DNA of 64,000 bases from Hyphomicrobiales bacterium (GTDB taxonomy: Bacteria > Pseudomonadota > Alphaproteobacteria > Rhizobiales > Rhizobiaceae), in contig UCNG01000020.1 of assembly GCA_900473915.1 (NCBI GenBank), forward strand, positions 125,221 through 189,220. The letters are read 5' to 3'. Position 1 is the first letter of the stretch. Each line of letters opens with the position of its first letter. A program made the position numbers and the translations under genes. Below are positions 44,217-53,433 of the stretch, piece by piece. The notes under the pieces were generated by a model that saw only the letters and a program-made list of their open reading frames with translations, was not told the DNA's origin and searched no databases.

Positions 44217-46085
44217 TCATTCACTGCCGGTCTTGAGTTTGGCTTCCTTCGCAGGGTCTATCCACCAGGAGAACGGGTCAATCCCAACATAGTCGGGCTG
44301 CTTTTCAGGCATTCCGAATTTATTCCAGTAAGCCACATTGATCTTGTCGGAATACCATTGCGGAATGACGTAATAGTTCCACAGAAGCGCGCGGTCGAGC
44401 GCATGGGAGGAGGCGACCAGCTCATCGCGGTCCTTGGCATAGATGACGCGGTCGATCAGCTTGTCGATGGCGGGGTTCTGGATACCCGCATAGTTGCGGC
44501 TGCCCTTGAAGTCGGCGGCCTTGGAGCCCCACATGTCGCGCTGCTCATTGCCCGGTGAAGCCGTCTGCGGGATGACGGAAGTAATCACGTCATAGTCGAA
44601 ATCATTGACGCGTGCCTGAAATTGCGCCGTATCGACGATACGCACGGTGGCGTTGATGCCGATCTTGCGCAGGCTTGCCGCGAATGGATTGTAGATGCGC
44701 TCGTCTGTCGGGTCTTTGCCGAGAAACTCGATGGTGAATGGATTGCCCTTGGCGTCGACGAGCTTGTTGCCCTGCAATGTCCAGCCTGCTTCCGAAAAGA
44801 GTTTCAGCGCGGTGCGCAGGTTTTCGCGCGTCGCCTGCGGCGTGTCATAGACCGGCAGCTTGAATTCCTTGGTCAGCGCATCGGCAGGAAGCGAATCCTT
44901 CACCGTTTCCAGAATGGCCTGTTCTGCGGGCGTCGGCGGGCCGCTCAGTTCCAGTTCATTGCCTGCAAAATAGCTGTTGATGCGCTTGTACTGGTTGAAG
45001 AACAGCAGGCGGTTCATCGATTCGAAGTCGAAGGCGTAGGTCAGCGCCTGACGCACCTTCGGGTCCTTGAACTTGTCGCGGCGCATATTGAGGAAATAAC
45101 CCTGCATGCGCCCGACCGCATGGTAGGGGAACGACGTCTTGATGACATCGCCGCGTTGCACGGCGGGGAAATTATACTGCTCGGCCCAGCGTTGCGCGCG
45201 GTTTTCCAGACGATAATCATATTGACCGCCCTTCTTGAAGGCTTCCCAGGTCGCATCCTCGTTGAAATAATATTCATAACGCAGGCGGTCGAAATTGTTG
45301 CGCCCGACATTGACGGCCAAATCCTTGCCCCAGTAATCATCGACGCGCGCCCAGGTGATGGAGCGTCCGGGCGTCACGCTCTCGATCTTGTAGGCGGCGG
45401 AGCCAAGCGGGATTTCGAGCGTCGGGCGGGTGATGTCGCGCTGCCTGCCCTGCGCGTCCTTGCCCTCCCACCAGTGTTTGGGCAGAACGGCAAGCTGCCC
45501 CATGATCTGCGGCAATTCGCGGTTGCCCTTTTGGCTGAAGGTGAATTTCACCTCATGTTCGCCGGTCTTTTCCGCCTTCTCCACGTCGCCATAATATTTG
45601 TTGTATAGCGGCGACTGCTTCTTCAGCACATCAAACGACCAGATCACGTCATCGACGGTGATTGGCTGTCCGTCATGCCATTTGGCGTTCGGATTGAGCT
45701 TGAACTTCACCCAGGAAAAATCGTCGGGATATTGCAGGGCCTCGGCGATCACAGGATATTGGGTCGAGGCCTGATCGACCGAATCCGTCATCAGCGTATC
45801 GTAAAGCATCCCGCCGCCGAAGTCCGACAGTCCTGCGGCAGGAACCCCTTGCACCACGAATGGATTGAGGCTGTCGAAGGTGCCGACGGCAACCATGTTC
45901 AGCGTGCCGCCCTTCGGGGCATCTGGGTTCACATAGTCGTAATGCTTGAAATCGGCTGGATATTTGGGCTCGCCAAGCAGGCTGGAAGAATATCGCCATT
46001 GGGGTTCCGCGTCATTTGCGCGAACCATTGAAACCGTGCTCGCAAGCATGGCCACCGCGAACGCACCCGCCCAAAAAGCTCTCAT
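44217..46085 (-). CDS. Second YejA-type peptide-binding protein, Sec signal
   Basis: Family 5 solute-binding protein, 622 residues from the ATG at 46085, which follows GGAGAGGCTGG. The signal MRAFWAGAFAVAMLASTVSM, cleaved near VRA-ND, is an ordinary Sec type. Shared blocks with the neighbouring copy include HYDYVNPDAPKGGTLNMVAV and YFLNMRRDKFKDPKVRQAL. First gene of the operon, divergent from nothing; the cytochrome c gene upstream has its own terminator. Confidence 0.88.
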   Translation of the reverse strand: MRAFWAGAFAVAMLASTVSMVRANDAEPQWRYSSSLLGEPKYPADFKHYDYVNPDAPKGGTLNMVAVGTFDSLNPFVVQGVPAAGLSDFGGGMLYDTLMTDSVDQASTQYPVIAEALQYPDDFSWVKFKLNPNAKWHDGQPITVDDVIWSFDVLKKQSPLYNKYYGDVEKAEKTGEHEVKFTFSQKGNRELPQIMGQLAVLPKHWWEGKDAQGRQRDITRPTLEIPLGSAAYKIESVTPGRSITWARVDDYWGKDLAVNVGRNNFDRLRYEYYFNEDATWEAFKKGGQYDYRLENRAQRWAEQYNFPAVQRGDVIKTSFPYHAVGRMQGYFLNMRRDKFKDPKVRQALTYAFDFESMNRLLFFNQYKRINSYFAGNELELSGPPTPAEQAILETVKDSLPADALTKEFKLPVYDTPQATRENLRTALKLFSEAGWTLQGNKLVDAKGNPFTIEFLGKDPTDERIYNPFAASLRKIGINATVRIVDTAQFQARVNDFDYDVITSVIPQTASPGNEQRDMWGSKAADFKGSRNYAGIQNPAIDKLIDRVIYAKDRDELVASSHALDRALLWNYYVIPQWYSDKINVAYWNKFGMPEKQPDYVGIDPFSWWIDPAKEAKLKTGSE

Positions 46086-46182
46086 CCAGCCTCTCCGTTC
46101 CTGTTTCGGATATATTAGGAGAAGTCTTATGGGATTTTGCGGAGGAAGAAAGGCATGCGGGCAATAAATTTGATGGGAGCAA

Positions 46183-46208
46183 GAAAAAAGCCCGGCGAGC
46201 CGGGCTTT
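46183..46208 (-). terminator. Rho-independent terminator after the cytochrome c gene
   Basis: AAAGCCCGG (46187-46195) pairs with CCGGGCTTT (46200-46208); read on the minus strand the stem is followed by a T run (complement of A84-A89). Confidence 0.88.
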
Positions 46209-46231
46209 GATCGTCATTGTGTGTCGTCGGC

Positions 46232-46876
46232 TTAGTTTGCCGGTGCCGGTTCCGCAGGCTTCTGTTCGCCGCCTGCCGGTGCGCCTTCGGCCGGCTTTGC
46301 ATCGCCACCTTCAGCAGGCGCCGCATCAGCGGCCGGCAGCGGAGCCGGATTGTCGGACAGCGTGCGCAGATAAGCGATCAGATCGGCGCGCTCATTGTCT
46401 TTCTTGTCGCCGGCAAAGCCCATGGCCGTGCCCTTGATGAAGCCCTTCGGCGAGGTCAGGAACTTGTTGAGATGCTCAAAGTCCCACTTGTTGCCAGCAG
46501 CGCCGAATTCCTTCATCGCAGCCGAATAGCCAAAACCTTCAACGGAGGCAGCCGGGCGGTTCACGACATCCCACAGATGCGGACCGACCTTGTTGGCGCC
46601 ACCCTTTTCACCGGTATGGCATGCAGCGCAACGCTTGAACACGGTTTCACCGCGTGCCGGATCGGCAGACTGCAGCAGCGTCGCAATGGAAACTTCTTCC
46701 TTGGCCGGTGCAGCGCCCCCTTCGCCAGTCGAAGCTTCCGCCGCTTCGATGGCAAAGCCCGGCTTTTCAGGCACAGGCGAATGAAACAGCGAATCGGACA
46801 GGATGCCCGTCGTCATGACAACGAACACCGTTGCCAGAAAAGCCATGATAAACTTGTTAGTCCGGGTTGAATTCAT
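46232..46876 (-). CDS. cycM: Membrane-anchored class I c-type cytochrome
   Basis: Electron carrier of the CycM/cytochrome c552 type that can link the bc1 complex to the terminal oxidase. The 214-residue product has one N-terminal membrane anchor ([19 protein letters not shown]), haem-binding CAACH after VFKR, the axial methionine probably in KGTAMGFAG, and a C-terminal tail of repeated Ala, Pro and Glu blocks (about 180-214). The tail is low-complexity. Own terminator; it is divergent from kdsB. Confidence 0.88.
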   Translation of the reverse strand: MNSTRTNKFIMAFLATVFVVMTTGILSDSLFHSPVPEKPGFAIEAAEASTGEGGAAPAKEEVSIATLLQSADPARGETVFKRCAACHTGEKGGANKVGPHLWDVVNRPAASVEGFGYSAAMKEFGAAGNKWDFEHLNKFLTSPKGFIKGTAMGFAGDKKDNERADLIAYLRTLSDNPAPLPAADAAPAEGGDAKPAEGAPAGGEQKPAEPAPAN

Positions 46877-46901
46877 CGCCGGTCAGCGCTCCCTCTACCA
46901 A

Positions 46902-46926
46902 AACGCTCTCCCCGAGAACGCTCTCC
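46902..46926 (+). repeat. Short direct repeat AACGCTCTCC
   Basis: Two copies of AACGCTCTCC start 15 bases apart, in the 246-base region between the divergent cycM and kdsB genes. Nothing else was recognised in that region. Confidence 0.5.
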
Positions 46927-47122
46927 TAGCCGGCATGCAAGCCTTTAATAAAGGTCGCAATTCTCTCCCCGGCATCGGGCGGAAACTAGGTCTTTTGCCA
47001 GGGCGATGCAACACCTATAAGGGTGACCGGACCCGTGACTTTTTGACACTTTTGATGCATTTCCAGCTCCGGCAAAGCGCGTTACAAGGCGTTCGCGACC
47101 TTATTCTTCTCAAGAGGCCATC

Positions 47123-47872
47123 ATGTTGCAGACCTTAAAGACCCTCACGCTGATTCCCGCACGGATGGCTTCCACGCGCCTGCCGAACAAGCCGCTTGCC
47201 GATATTTGCGGCAAGCCGATGATCGTCCATGTGGCTGATCGTGCCGCGGCTGCAAAACTGGGCCGGACGGTGGTTGCAACCGACAGCGAGGAGATTTTTT
47301 CGGTCGTGACCGCGCACGGCCATGAAGCCATCATGACGCGCGAGGATCACGAATCCGGTTCCGACCGCATCTACGAAGCGCTTTTGAAAGTCGATCCGGC
47401 GGGTGAGGTCGATGCGGTCGTGAACGTTCAGGGCGATCTGCCGACCATCGACCCCGACATCATCCGGCGCGCGCTTCTGCCGCTGGAAGACGGACCTGCC
47501 GACATTGCGACGCTCGGCGTCGAAATCGAGGAAGAATCGGAAAAGACCAATCCGAGCGTGGTGAAGATCGTAGGCTCGCCGCTGGCAGGCAATAGCCGTC
47601 TCCGCGCGCTCTATTTCACCCGAGCGACAGCCCCCTATGGTGAAGGTCCGCTCTATCACCATATCGGCCTTTACGCCTATCGCCGCTCGGCGCTGGAGCG
47701 CTTTGTGACGCTCGGGCCATCGCCGCTGGAAAAGCGCGAGAAACTGGAGCAATTGCGGGCGCTCGAAGCTGGAATGCGCATCGATGTGGAACTGGTGAAG
47801 ACGGTGCCGCTCGGCGTTGACACGCAGGCCGACCTTGACCGTGCGCGCATTCTGGTGGCACAGGGTAGCTGA
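47123..47872 (+). CDS. kdsB: 3-deoxy-manno-octulosonate cytidylyltransferase KdsB
   Basis: Activates KDO with CTP for lipopolysaccharide core synthesis. The 249-residue product has the nucleotide-binding start [48 protein letters not shown] (metal Asp) and [10 protein letters not shown]. The start ATG follows AAGAGG. It shares direction with pheA, 30 bases downstream. Confidence 0.96.
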   Translation: MLQTLKTLTLIPARMASTRLPNKPLADICGKPMIVHVADRAAAAKLGRTVVATDSEEIFSVVTAHGHEAIMTREDHESGSDRIYEALLKVDPAGEVDAVVNVQGDLPTIDPDIIRRALLPLEDGPADIATLGVEIEEESEKTNPSVVKIVGSPLAGNSRLRALYFTRATAPYGEGPLYHHIGLYAYRRSALERFVTLGPSPLEKREKLEQLRALEAGMRIDVELVKTVPLGVDTQADLDRARILVAQGS

Positions 47873-47902
47873 TGGCTGCCGATCAGCGGCATTTGAGAAA
47901 GC

Positions 47903-48775
47903 ATGGACACGATGAAAACCAACAGGATTTCCTTCCAGGGTGAAGCGGGCGCAAATTCCGATACGGCGTGCCGCAACATGTTTCCCGACATGGAGCCTTT
48001 GCCGTGCCCGACTTTCGAGGATGCCTTCAACGCGGTTGAAACCGGCGCCGCCGACCTCGCGATGATCCCGATCGAAAACACGCTGGCCGGTCGCGTCGCC
48101 GATATTCACTATCTGCTGCCGCTGGCCGATATGCATATCGTCGGCGAATATTTCCTGCCGATCCACTTCCAGTTGATGGTGCTTCCGGGCGTCAAACGGG
48201 AGGAAATCAAGACCGTTCACAGCCATGTCCACGCGCTTGGCCAATGCCGCAACGTCATCCGCCAGAATGGCTGGAAGGGTGTCATCGCGGGCGATACGGC
48301 GGGAGCCGCGCGCCTCGTCGCCGATATGAAGGACCGCTCCATGGCAGCGCTCGCGCCGCGCCTTGCCGCCGATCTCTACGGTCTCGAAATTCTGGAAGAA
48401 AATGTCGAGGATTCGGAAGACAATGTGACCCGCTTCGTGGTCCTGTCCAAGAACAGCCGATGGGCGCCGCGTCCCGAAAACGGCGAGCGCATCGTGACGA
48501 CTTTTGTCTTTCGCGTGCGCAACGTCCCGGCAGCGCTCTACAAGGCACTGGGCGGCTTTGCCACCAATGGCATCAACATGACCAAGCTCGAAAGCTATCA
48601 GATCGGCGGGCGTTTCATCGCCACGCAGTTCTATGCCGATGTCGAAGGGCATCCGGAAGACGCCAATCTGAAGCTTGCGCTGGAAGAACTGCGCTTCTTC
48701 ACCAAGGAAGTCCGCATCCTCGGTGTCTATCAGGGCAGCGATATTCGCGGCACGCAGCTGCTTGCCGCAGAGTAG
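47903..48775 (+). CDS. pheA: Prephenate dehydratase
   Basis: Converts prephenate to phenylpyruvate in phenylalanine synthesis. The 290-residue product has a catalytic domain (RISFQGEAGANSDTACR; DTAGAARLVADM; DNVTRFVVLSK with the TRF catalytic motif) and a C-terminal ACT regulatory domain with GINMTKLESYQI, which binds phenylalanine in homologues. There is no chorismate mutase domain. ATG at 47903 or 47912 are both possible. Its stop abuts the convergent nudC stop directly. Confidence 0.95.
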   Translation: MDTMKTNRISFQGEAGANSDTACRNMFPDMEPLPCPTFEDAFNAVETGAADLAMIPIENTLAGRVADIHYLLPLADMHIVGEYFLPIHFQLMVLPGVKREEIKTVHSHVHALGQCRNVIRQNGWKGVIAGDTAGAARLVADMKDRSMAALAPRLAADLYGLEILEENVEDSEDNVTRFVVLSKNSRWAPRPENGERIVTTFVFRVRNVPAALYKALGGFATNGINMTKLESYQIGGRFIATQFYADVEGHPEDANLKLALEELRFFTKEVRILGVYQGSDIRGTQLLAAE

Positions 48776-49723
48776 TCAGCTTGGGTCGTAGACCCAGGCT
48801 TTTATCAAATGGGTTGCGATGGCGCCGGATGGCGGCACCCGCAGCCCGTTTTCATGCGTGCCTTCCAGCATGGTGCGCACTTCCGCCTTCGAGAACCAGC
48901 GGCCGTCTTCCAGCTCCGAGCGGTCGATGGTGAAATCGTCGCTCAAAACCTCGGCATGGCAGCCGATCATCAGCGAATAGGGGAAGGGCCAGGGCTGGCT
49001 CGCATGATAGGCAACACGGCCGATAGAGAGCCCCATTTCCTCCACACTTTCGCGGCGCACGGCAGCCTCAATCGTTTCGCCATGCTCGATAAAGCCCGCA
49101 AGACAGGAATAGGAGCCGGGCGCGAAATGCGGCCCGCGGGCCAGAATGCATTTTTCGCCGCGCACCGGCAGCATGATCGCCACCGGATCGGTGCGCGGAA
49201 AATGCTCCGCGCCGCAATTGGGGCATTGCCGCTTGGCGCCGCCGGCGCGCATTTCGGTCTTCGTGCCGCAACGTCCGCAGAAACGGTGATTGGCGTGCCA
49301 TGCGGTGAGTGCGGCGGCTTGCGCCAATGCGCCCAGCAGCTCGGCCGATACCAGCCCTTCCGTATAGACGCTGCGATAATCCTGCAGCCGGAAAGGCGCT
49401 TCCACCGCTTCCGGGTCGAGCGGCGTCGTCAGCGCGACAAGCGGCACGCCGTCCTGAAGGCCGAGCAGGATCGGCTCTTGCAGATCGGGCGCAAATTCCT
49501 TTGCTTCGCCGAGACGGAACAAGGCGCGGGGCGCTTTCTCATCGGCATAGTCGAGCAGCAGCCTGTTGCCGCCCAGCAGCATGATTCTCGTCTCTGGAAG
49601 TTCAAGTGCCGTGAAGGCAGAATTATCCTGCCGCTTTTCGGACAGGCGGTCGATACGGTTACCGGCAAAGCCGACATATCGGCTCGGCTCGATTTCCGGC
49701 AGGTCATAAAGACGGAAAGCCAT
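48776..49723 (-). CDS. nudC: NADH pyrophosphatase NudC
   Basis: Nudix hydrolase cleaving NAD(H) to mononucleotides, and able in E. coli to remove NAD caps from RNA. The 315-residue product has an N-terminal domain, a four-cysteine zinc ribbon (CGRCGTK and CPNCGAE), and the Nudix box, GFIEHGETIEAAVRRE followed by SVEEMGL. The SQPWPFPYSLMIG block after it is the NudC signature. Confidence 0.93.
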   Translation of the reverse strand: MAFRLYDLPEIEPSRYVGFAGNRIDRLSEKRQDNSAFTALELPETRIMLLGGNRLLLDYADEKAPRALFRLGEAKEFAPDLQEPILLGLQDGVPLVALTTPLDPEAVEAPFRLQDYRSVYTEGLVSAELLGALAQAAALTAWHANHRFCGRCGTKTEMRAGGAKRQCPNCGAEHFPRTDPVAIMLPVRGEKCILARGPHFAPGSYSCLAGFIEHGETIEAAVRRESVEEMGLSIGRVAYHASQPWPFPYSLMIGCHAEVLSDDFTIDRSELEDGRWFSKAEVRTMLEGTHENGLRVPPSGAIATHLIKAWVYDPS

Positions 49724-49750
49724 GATTGTCTCGGACTCGTGGGGAGTTAA

Positions 49751-49800
49751 AGCGCATCCCGAAAAGTGTGAAACGGTTTTCGGGATGCACGTGAAAACAA
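49751..49800 (+). repeat. Dispersed intergenic palindrome, perfect copy
   Basis: GCATCCCGAAAA (49754-49765) and TTTTCGGGATGC (49777-49788) form a perfect 12-base inverted repeat with an 11-base spacer GTGTGAAACGG, followed by GAAAACAAA. It fills the space between nudC and the HIT gene and could act as a terminator-like hairpin. Confidence 0.8.
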
Positions 49801-49801
49801 A

Positions 49802-50206
49802 CTAAAGCGCCGCGCGAATGTCGGCGATGAATTTTTCGGCGTCTTTTTCGTTATAGGTTTCACGTGTGCCAAAACCCCAGACGGGGCCGGGCCAGCCTGC
49901 GTCACCTTCATTGCGGGCGATGACGTGCAGGTGCAACTGCCGCACAATATTGCCGAGCGCGCCGGTATTGATCTTCTGGCAACCCGTCACGGTCTTGAGC
50001 GCCTGCGCCACGATGCCCGTCTCGAAGGTCAGCATGGTCTGGTCGAGCGGCGTCATGTCATGAATTTCGGCGAGATCAGCACGGCGCGGCACCAGGATCA
50101 GCCATGGCCAGCGCCGGTCATTCATCAGCCGAAGCTCGCACAGGCCAAGCTTGGCGACAGAGAAAGTGTCGGCATTGAGCCGTTTGTCGAGTTCAAATTG
50201 TCCCAT
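49802..50206 (-). CDS. HIT-family nucleotide hydrolase/transferase
   Basis: Small histidine-triad protein, 134 residues. The motif is QLHLHVIARNEGD, where the first His of the usual H-x-H-x-H is Gln but the His that forms the nucleotidyl intermediate remains. The N-terminal block RWPWLILVPRRADLAEIHD is family-typical. Substrate unknown. Divergent from the 4.5S RNA gene. Confidence 0.82.
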   Translation of the reverse strand: MGQFELDKRLNADTFSVAKLGLCELRLMNDRRWPWLILVPRRADLAEIHDMTPLDQTMLTFETGIVAQALKTVTGCQKINTGALGNIVRQLHLHVIARNEGDAGWPGPVWGFGTRETYNEKDAEKFIADIRAAL

Positions 50207-50273
50207 AGGCCGATTCCTATCAGTTTTTTTCGTTCAGTGCTTGCTTTTTGCGCAACGATTGACGATATGCAGA

Positions 50274-50374
50274 CCGGGAGGTTGGTGGTGGACGAGCCAC
50301 TCGCCAACCGGGTCAGGTCCGGAAGGAAGCAGCCCTAACGAGCAAGGCACGGGTCGCCGTGCCAGCCTCCCACC
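50274..50374 (+). ncRNA. ffs: Signal recognition particle RNA (4.5S, small bacterial type)
   Basis: About 100 nucleotides folding into one long hairpin: GGGAGG (50276) pairs with CCTCCC (50366-50371). The conserved Ffh-binding internal loops and tip are present: GGTCAGGTCCGGAAGGAAGCAGCC, with the GGAA tetraloop and the AGCAGC side. Located just upstream of dnaX, as in many proteobacteria. Exact ends are estimated. Confidence 0.93.
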
Positions 50375-50478
50375 CTTTTCTCAATTGTTGACGGTTCTTG
50401 TCCCGTGTTGACGGGGCTCATACGCCCGGTTCAAACTGGCGTGAGAAAAGTAGGACAGGAAGAACGGAAGGGCAGCTC

Positions 50479-52296
50479 ATGGACACGAAATCCGCCGATG
50501 GCGCCTATCGCGTTCTCGCCCGCAAATACCGTCCGCAGAATTTCAATGATCTGATCGGCCAGGAGCCGATGGTCCGCACGTTGAAAAACGCGTTCGAGAC
50601 GGGCCGCATTGCTCAAGGATGGATGCTCACCGGCGTTCGCGGGGTTGGCAAGACCACCACGGCGCGCATTCTGGCGCGCGCGCTCAATTACAAGACCGAT
50701 ACGATCGACCAGCCAACCATCGAGCTTACCGTGCCGGGCGAACATTGCCAGGCGATCATGGAAGGCCGGCATGTCGATGTGATCGAGATGGACGCCGCCT
50801 CGCATACCGGCATCGACGATATTCGCGAGATCATCGAGCAGGTCCGTTACCGCCCGGTTTCTGCGCGCTATAAGGTCTACATCATCGACGAAGTGCACAT
50901 GCTCTCCAATCAGGCCTTCAACGGCCTGCTGAAGACGCTGGAAGAGCCGCCGCCGCACGTCAAGTTCATCTTCGCCACGACCGAAATCCGAAAAGTGCCG
51001 ATCACGGTCCTGTCGCGCTGCCAGCGTTTTGACCTGCGCCGCATCGAATCGGGCACGCTTGCCGCACATCTGCGCCGCATTGCGGAAGCGGAGCAGATCG
51101 AGGTGGATGACGCATCGCTCGCCATGATCGCACGCGCGGGCGAAGGCTCGGCACGCGATTCGCTGTCGATCTTCGATCAGGCCATCGCACATGGCGCGGG
51201 CAGCGTCACGGCGGAAGCCGTGCGCTCCATGCTGGGCCTTGCCGACCGCGCTCGTATCATCGATCTCTTCGAAATGCTGATGCGCGGCGATGTTTCTGGC
51301 GCACTGACGGAATTTCGCGCCCAATATGATGTCGGCGCCGATCCCTCGGTCGTGCTGACCGATCTTGCCGATTTCAACCATCTGGTCACGCGCCTGCGTT
51401 TCACGCCTGATGTGGCGGAAGACGTGTCGCTGTCGGAAGACGAGCGCGTGCGCGGTCGTGACTTCGCGCAGAAACTTTCGGTGCGTGTGCTGTCGCGGAC
51501 ATGGCAGATGCTGCTCAAGGGCATTGCCGAAGTCGATACGGCGACCAGGCCGGTTCAGGCAGCGGAAATGCTGCTGATTCGCCTTGCCCATGCCGCCGAT
51601 CTGCCAACGCTGGATGAAGCAATCCGCGGTCTCGACAATGGTTCGGTTTCGGCGCCGCGCCCACAGCCGGGCAATCCGCGCCCAAATGGCGGCGGTCAGC
51701 CCGAAGCGCGTTTTGCCACCGACGCGGTTGGCGCATCTTCGATGGCTCCCGCTTCCGGCGGGCCAGCCACGGCCATGCGCATCGTGGAAACCACGGCGCA
51801 AATGGCGCAGCCGGTGCAGGCCGCGCAGCCGGCTGTCGAGTCCACGCCGCAGCCCTCGGTGCCGATCAACAGCCTGCATGATGTTGTCGCCCTTGCCGAC
51901 AAGCACCGCGACATGCAGTTCAAGATTCTGGTCAAGAACTGTGTGCGTCTGGCTTCCATTGCACCGGGGCGTCTTGAAATCGGCCTGACCGACGATGCGC
52001 CGAAATCGCTGCCGAGCGATATTTCGCAGCGCCTCCTCAACTGGACCGGCATTCGCTGGATCGTCACCGTCGCGCGCGACGTGGCGGGGCAGACCATTTC
52101 CGAGGCTGAAACCGAGCGTCGCGACAATCTGGTGACCGACGCCCGCGCCGATCCTGATGTGGCTGCGATTCTGGCGGCCTTTCCGGGCGCGAAAATCACC
52201 GACGTGCGCATTGCCGTGCCGGAACAGAATGACGACGAGGATATCGACCTCGATGCAATACCGGAAACACCGGACGCACCGTCTGAAGACGACTGA
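50479..52296 (+). CDS. dnaX: DNA polymerase III subunit gamma/tau DnaX
   Basis: Clamp-loader ATPase. From MDTKSADGAYRVLARKYRPQ (ATG at 50479, after GGAAGGG) the product has 605 residues. Walker A is GVRGVGKTTTARILA, DExx is IIDEVHMLSN and the sensor-1 region is FATTEIRKVPITVLSRCQRF. The zinc-finger region has one cysteine only (Cys90 in PGEHCQAIM) where E. coli has four. A proline-rich linker (about 390-490) and tau-like C-terminal domain follow. No slippery frameshift site was recognised. Followed by ybaB and recR. Confidence 0.95.
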   Translation: MDTKSADGAYRVLARKYRPQNFNDLIGQEPMVRTLKNAFETGRIAQGWMLTGVRGVGKTTTARILARALNYKTDTIDQPTIELTVPGEHCQAIMEGRHVDVIEMDAASHTGIDDIREIIEQVRYRPVSARYKVYIIDEVHMLSNQAFNGLLKTLEEPPPHVKFIFATTEIRKVPITVLSRCQRFDLRRIESGTLAAHLRRIAEAEQIEVDDASLAMIARAGEGSARDSLSIFDQAIAHGAGSVTAEAVRSMLGLADRARIIDLFEMLMRGDVSGALTEFRAQYDVGADPSVVLTDLADFNHLVTRLRFTPDVAEDVSLSEDERVRGRDFAQKLSVRVLSRTWQMLLKGIAEVDTATRPVQAAEMLLIRLAHAADLPTLDEAIRGLDNGSVSAPRPQPGNPRPNGGGQPEARFATDAVGASSMAPASGGPATAMRIVETTAQMAQPVQAAQPAVESTPQPSVPINSLHDVVALADKHRDMQFKILVKNCVRLASIAPGRLEIGLTDDAPKSLPSDISQRLLNWTGIRWIVTVARDVAGQTISEAETERRDNLVTDARADPDVAAILAAFPGAKITDVRIAVPEQNDDEDIDLDAIPETPDAPSEDD

Positions 52297-52320
52297 ACTA
52301 CGGAATGATGGAGTGAACCC

Positions 52321-52644
52321 ATGCGTGACATGATGGGCATGATGAAGCAGGCGAAGGAATTGCAGGCCAAGATGAAGGCCATGCAGGATGAGATCGCCAA
52401 TATGGAAGCCTCCGCCTCTTCGGGCGGCGGGCTGGTGACGATCACGCTTTCCGGCAAGGGCACCCTGTCGGCGCTGAAGATCGACCCGTCGCTGATGAAG
52501 GAAGACGAGGTGGAAATCCTCGAAGACCTGATTATCGCGGCCCATAACGACGCCAAGGTCAAGCTCGAAGCCGCCATGGCCGAAAAGACCCAGTCGCTCA
52601 CCGCCGGCCTGCCGATCCCTCCGGGGTTTAAGCTGCCGTTTTAG
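52321..52644 (+). CDS. ybaB: YbaB/EbfC family nucleoid-associated protein
   Basis: Small DNA-binding dimer, 107 residues. [20 protein letters not shown] and [20 protein letters not shown] are family-typical. It lies 24 bases after dnaX in the conserved dnaX-ybaB-recR order and ends [10 protein letters not shown]. Confidence 0.95.
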   Translation: MRDMMGMMKQAKELQAKMKAMQDEIANMEASASSGGGLVTITLSGKGTLSALKIDPSLMKEDEVEILEDLIIAAHNDAKVKLEAAMAEKTQSLTAGLPIPPGFKLPF

Positions 52645-52650
52645 GGGAAT

Positions 52651-52731
52651 AGGGCAGTAAGGCATTAGGGCAGTATGTTTTATCTGCCTGAAACGCCGCT
52701 GCTGTTGTTTTCCCTATTGCCTTACTGCCCT
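52651..52731. repeat. Inverted repeat between ybaB and recR
   Basis: AGGGCAGTAAGGCATTAGGG at 52651-52670 and CCCTATTGCCTTACTGCCCT at 52712-52731 are complementary with one mismatch, 41 bases apart. The unit AGGGCAGTA occurs twice on the left, and matching ACTGCC units continue on the right to about 52746. Confidence 0.8.
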
Positions 52732-52752
52732 ACTGCCTTATTGCCTTAAAAT

Positions 52753-53358
52753 ATGTCCAAACGAATAGCCGGTCCCGAAATCGAACGTCTGATCCAGCTT
52801 CTGGCCCGCGTGCCGGGGCTAGGGCCGCGTTCGGCCCGTCGCGCGGCGCTGCATCTGATCAAGAAGAAGGAAGCGCTTCTGGTGCCGCTTGGCGGCGCCA
52901 TGCAGGAGGCTGCCGAAAAGGTGCGCATCTGTTCGTGCTGCGGCAATGTCGATACGTCCGATCCATGCACGATCTGCACCGATGAGCGCCGCGATCCGGC
53001 GACATTGATTGTCGTGGAGGACGTGTCCGATCTCTGGGCGCTGGAGCGCGCTGGCACGATGAATGTGCGTTATCACGTTCTCGGCGGTCGCCTGTCGCCG
53101 CTCGATGGCATCGGCCCGGACGATCTCAACATCAAGGGATTGGTGGAGCGTGTCGCCGCCGGTGAAATCAGGGAAGTGATTCTGGCGGTCAACGCCACTG
53201 TCGAAGGCCAGACGACCGCGCACTACATCACCGACCAGCTGTCGAGCTTCGATGTGCGCGTGACACGGCTTGCCCACGGCGTTCCGGTCGGCGGCGAACT
53301 CGATTATCTGGATGAAGGCACGCTTGCCGCCGCCTTGCGGGCCAGAACGACACTTTAG
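52753..53358 (+). CDS. recR: Recombination protein RecR
   Basis: Acts with RecF and RecO in gap repair. The 201-residue product has the helix-hairpin-helix start ([18 protein letters not shown]), a four-cysteine zinc finger ([16 protein letters not shown]) and the Toprim domain ([17 protein letters not shown], the Walker B region and [15 protein letters not shown]). A palindrome begins at its stop codon. Confidence 0.96.
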   Translation: MSKRIAGPEIERLIQLLARVPGLGPRSARRAALHLIKKKEALLVPLGGAMQEAAEKVRICSCCGNVDTSDPCTICTDERRDPATLIVVEDVSDLWALERAGTMNVRYHVLGGRLSPLDGIGPDDLNIKGLVERVAAGEIREVILAVNATVEGQTTAHYITDQLSSFDVRVTRLAHGVPVGGELDYLDEGTLAAALRARTTL

Positions 53359-53415
53359 AGCATTTCCAGCAAAAGTGTGAAACGGTTTTCCGTAGGATAA
53401 CGCGACAAAACAAAT
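53356..53415 (+). repeat. Dispersed intergenic palindrome beginning at the recR stop
   Basis: TAGAGCATTTCCAGCAAAAG, then TGTGAAACGGTTTTCCGTAGG, then ACAAAACAAAT. Same family as the copies at 28486 and 55661, with the trailing ACAAAACAAA. The TAG of recR is the first triplet of the element. Confidence 0.8.
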
Positions 53416-53433
53416 CTAGGTTTGGAGACATGC

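Noticed and set aside
42753-44558. Plus-strand open frame of about 600 codons over yejA genes
   Set aside because: Antisense to two clear binding-protein genes with no motif of its own.
50431-52665. Minus-strand open frame of about 740 codons over dnaX
   Set aside because: Complete antisense shadow of dnaX and ybaB.
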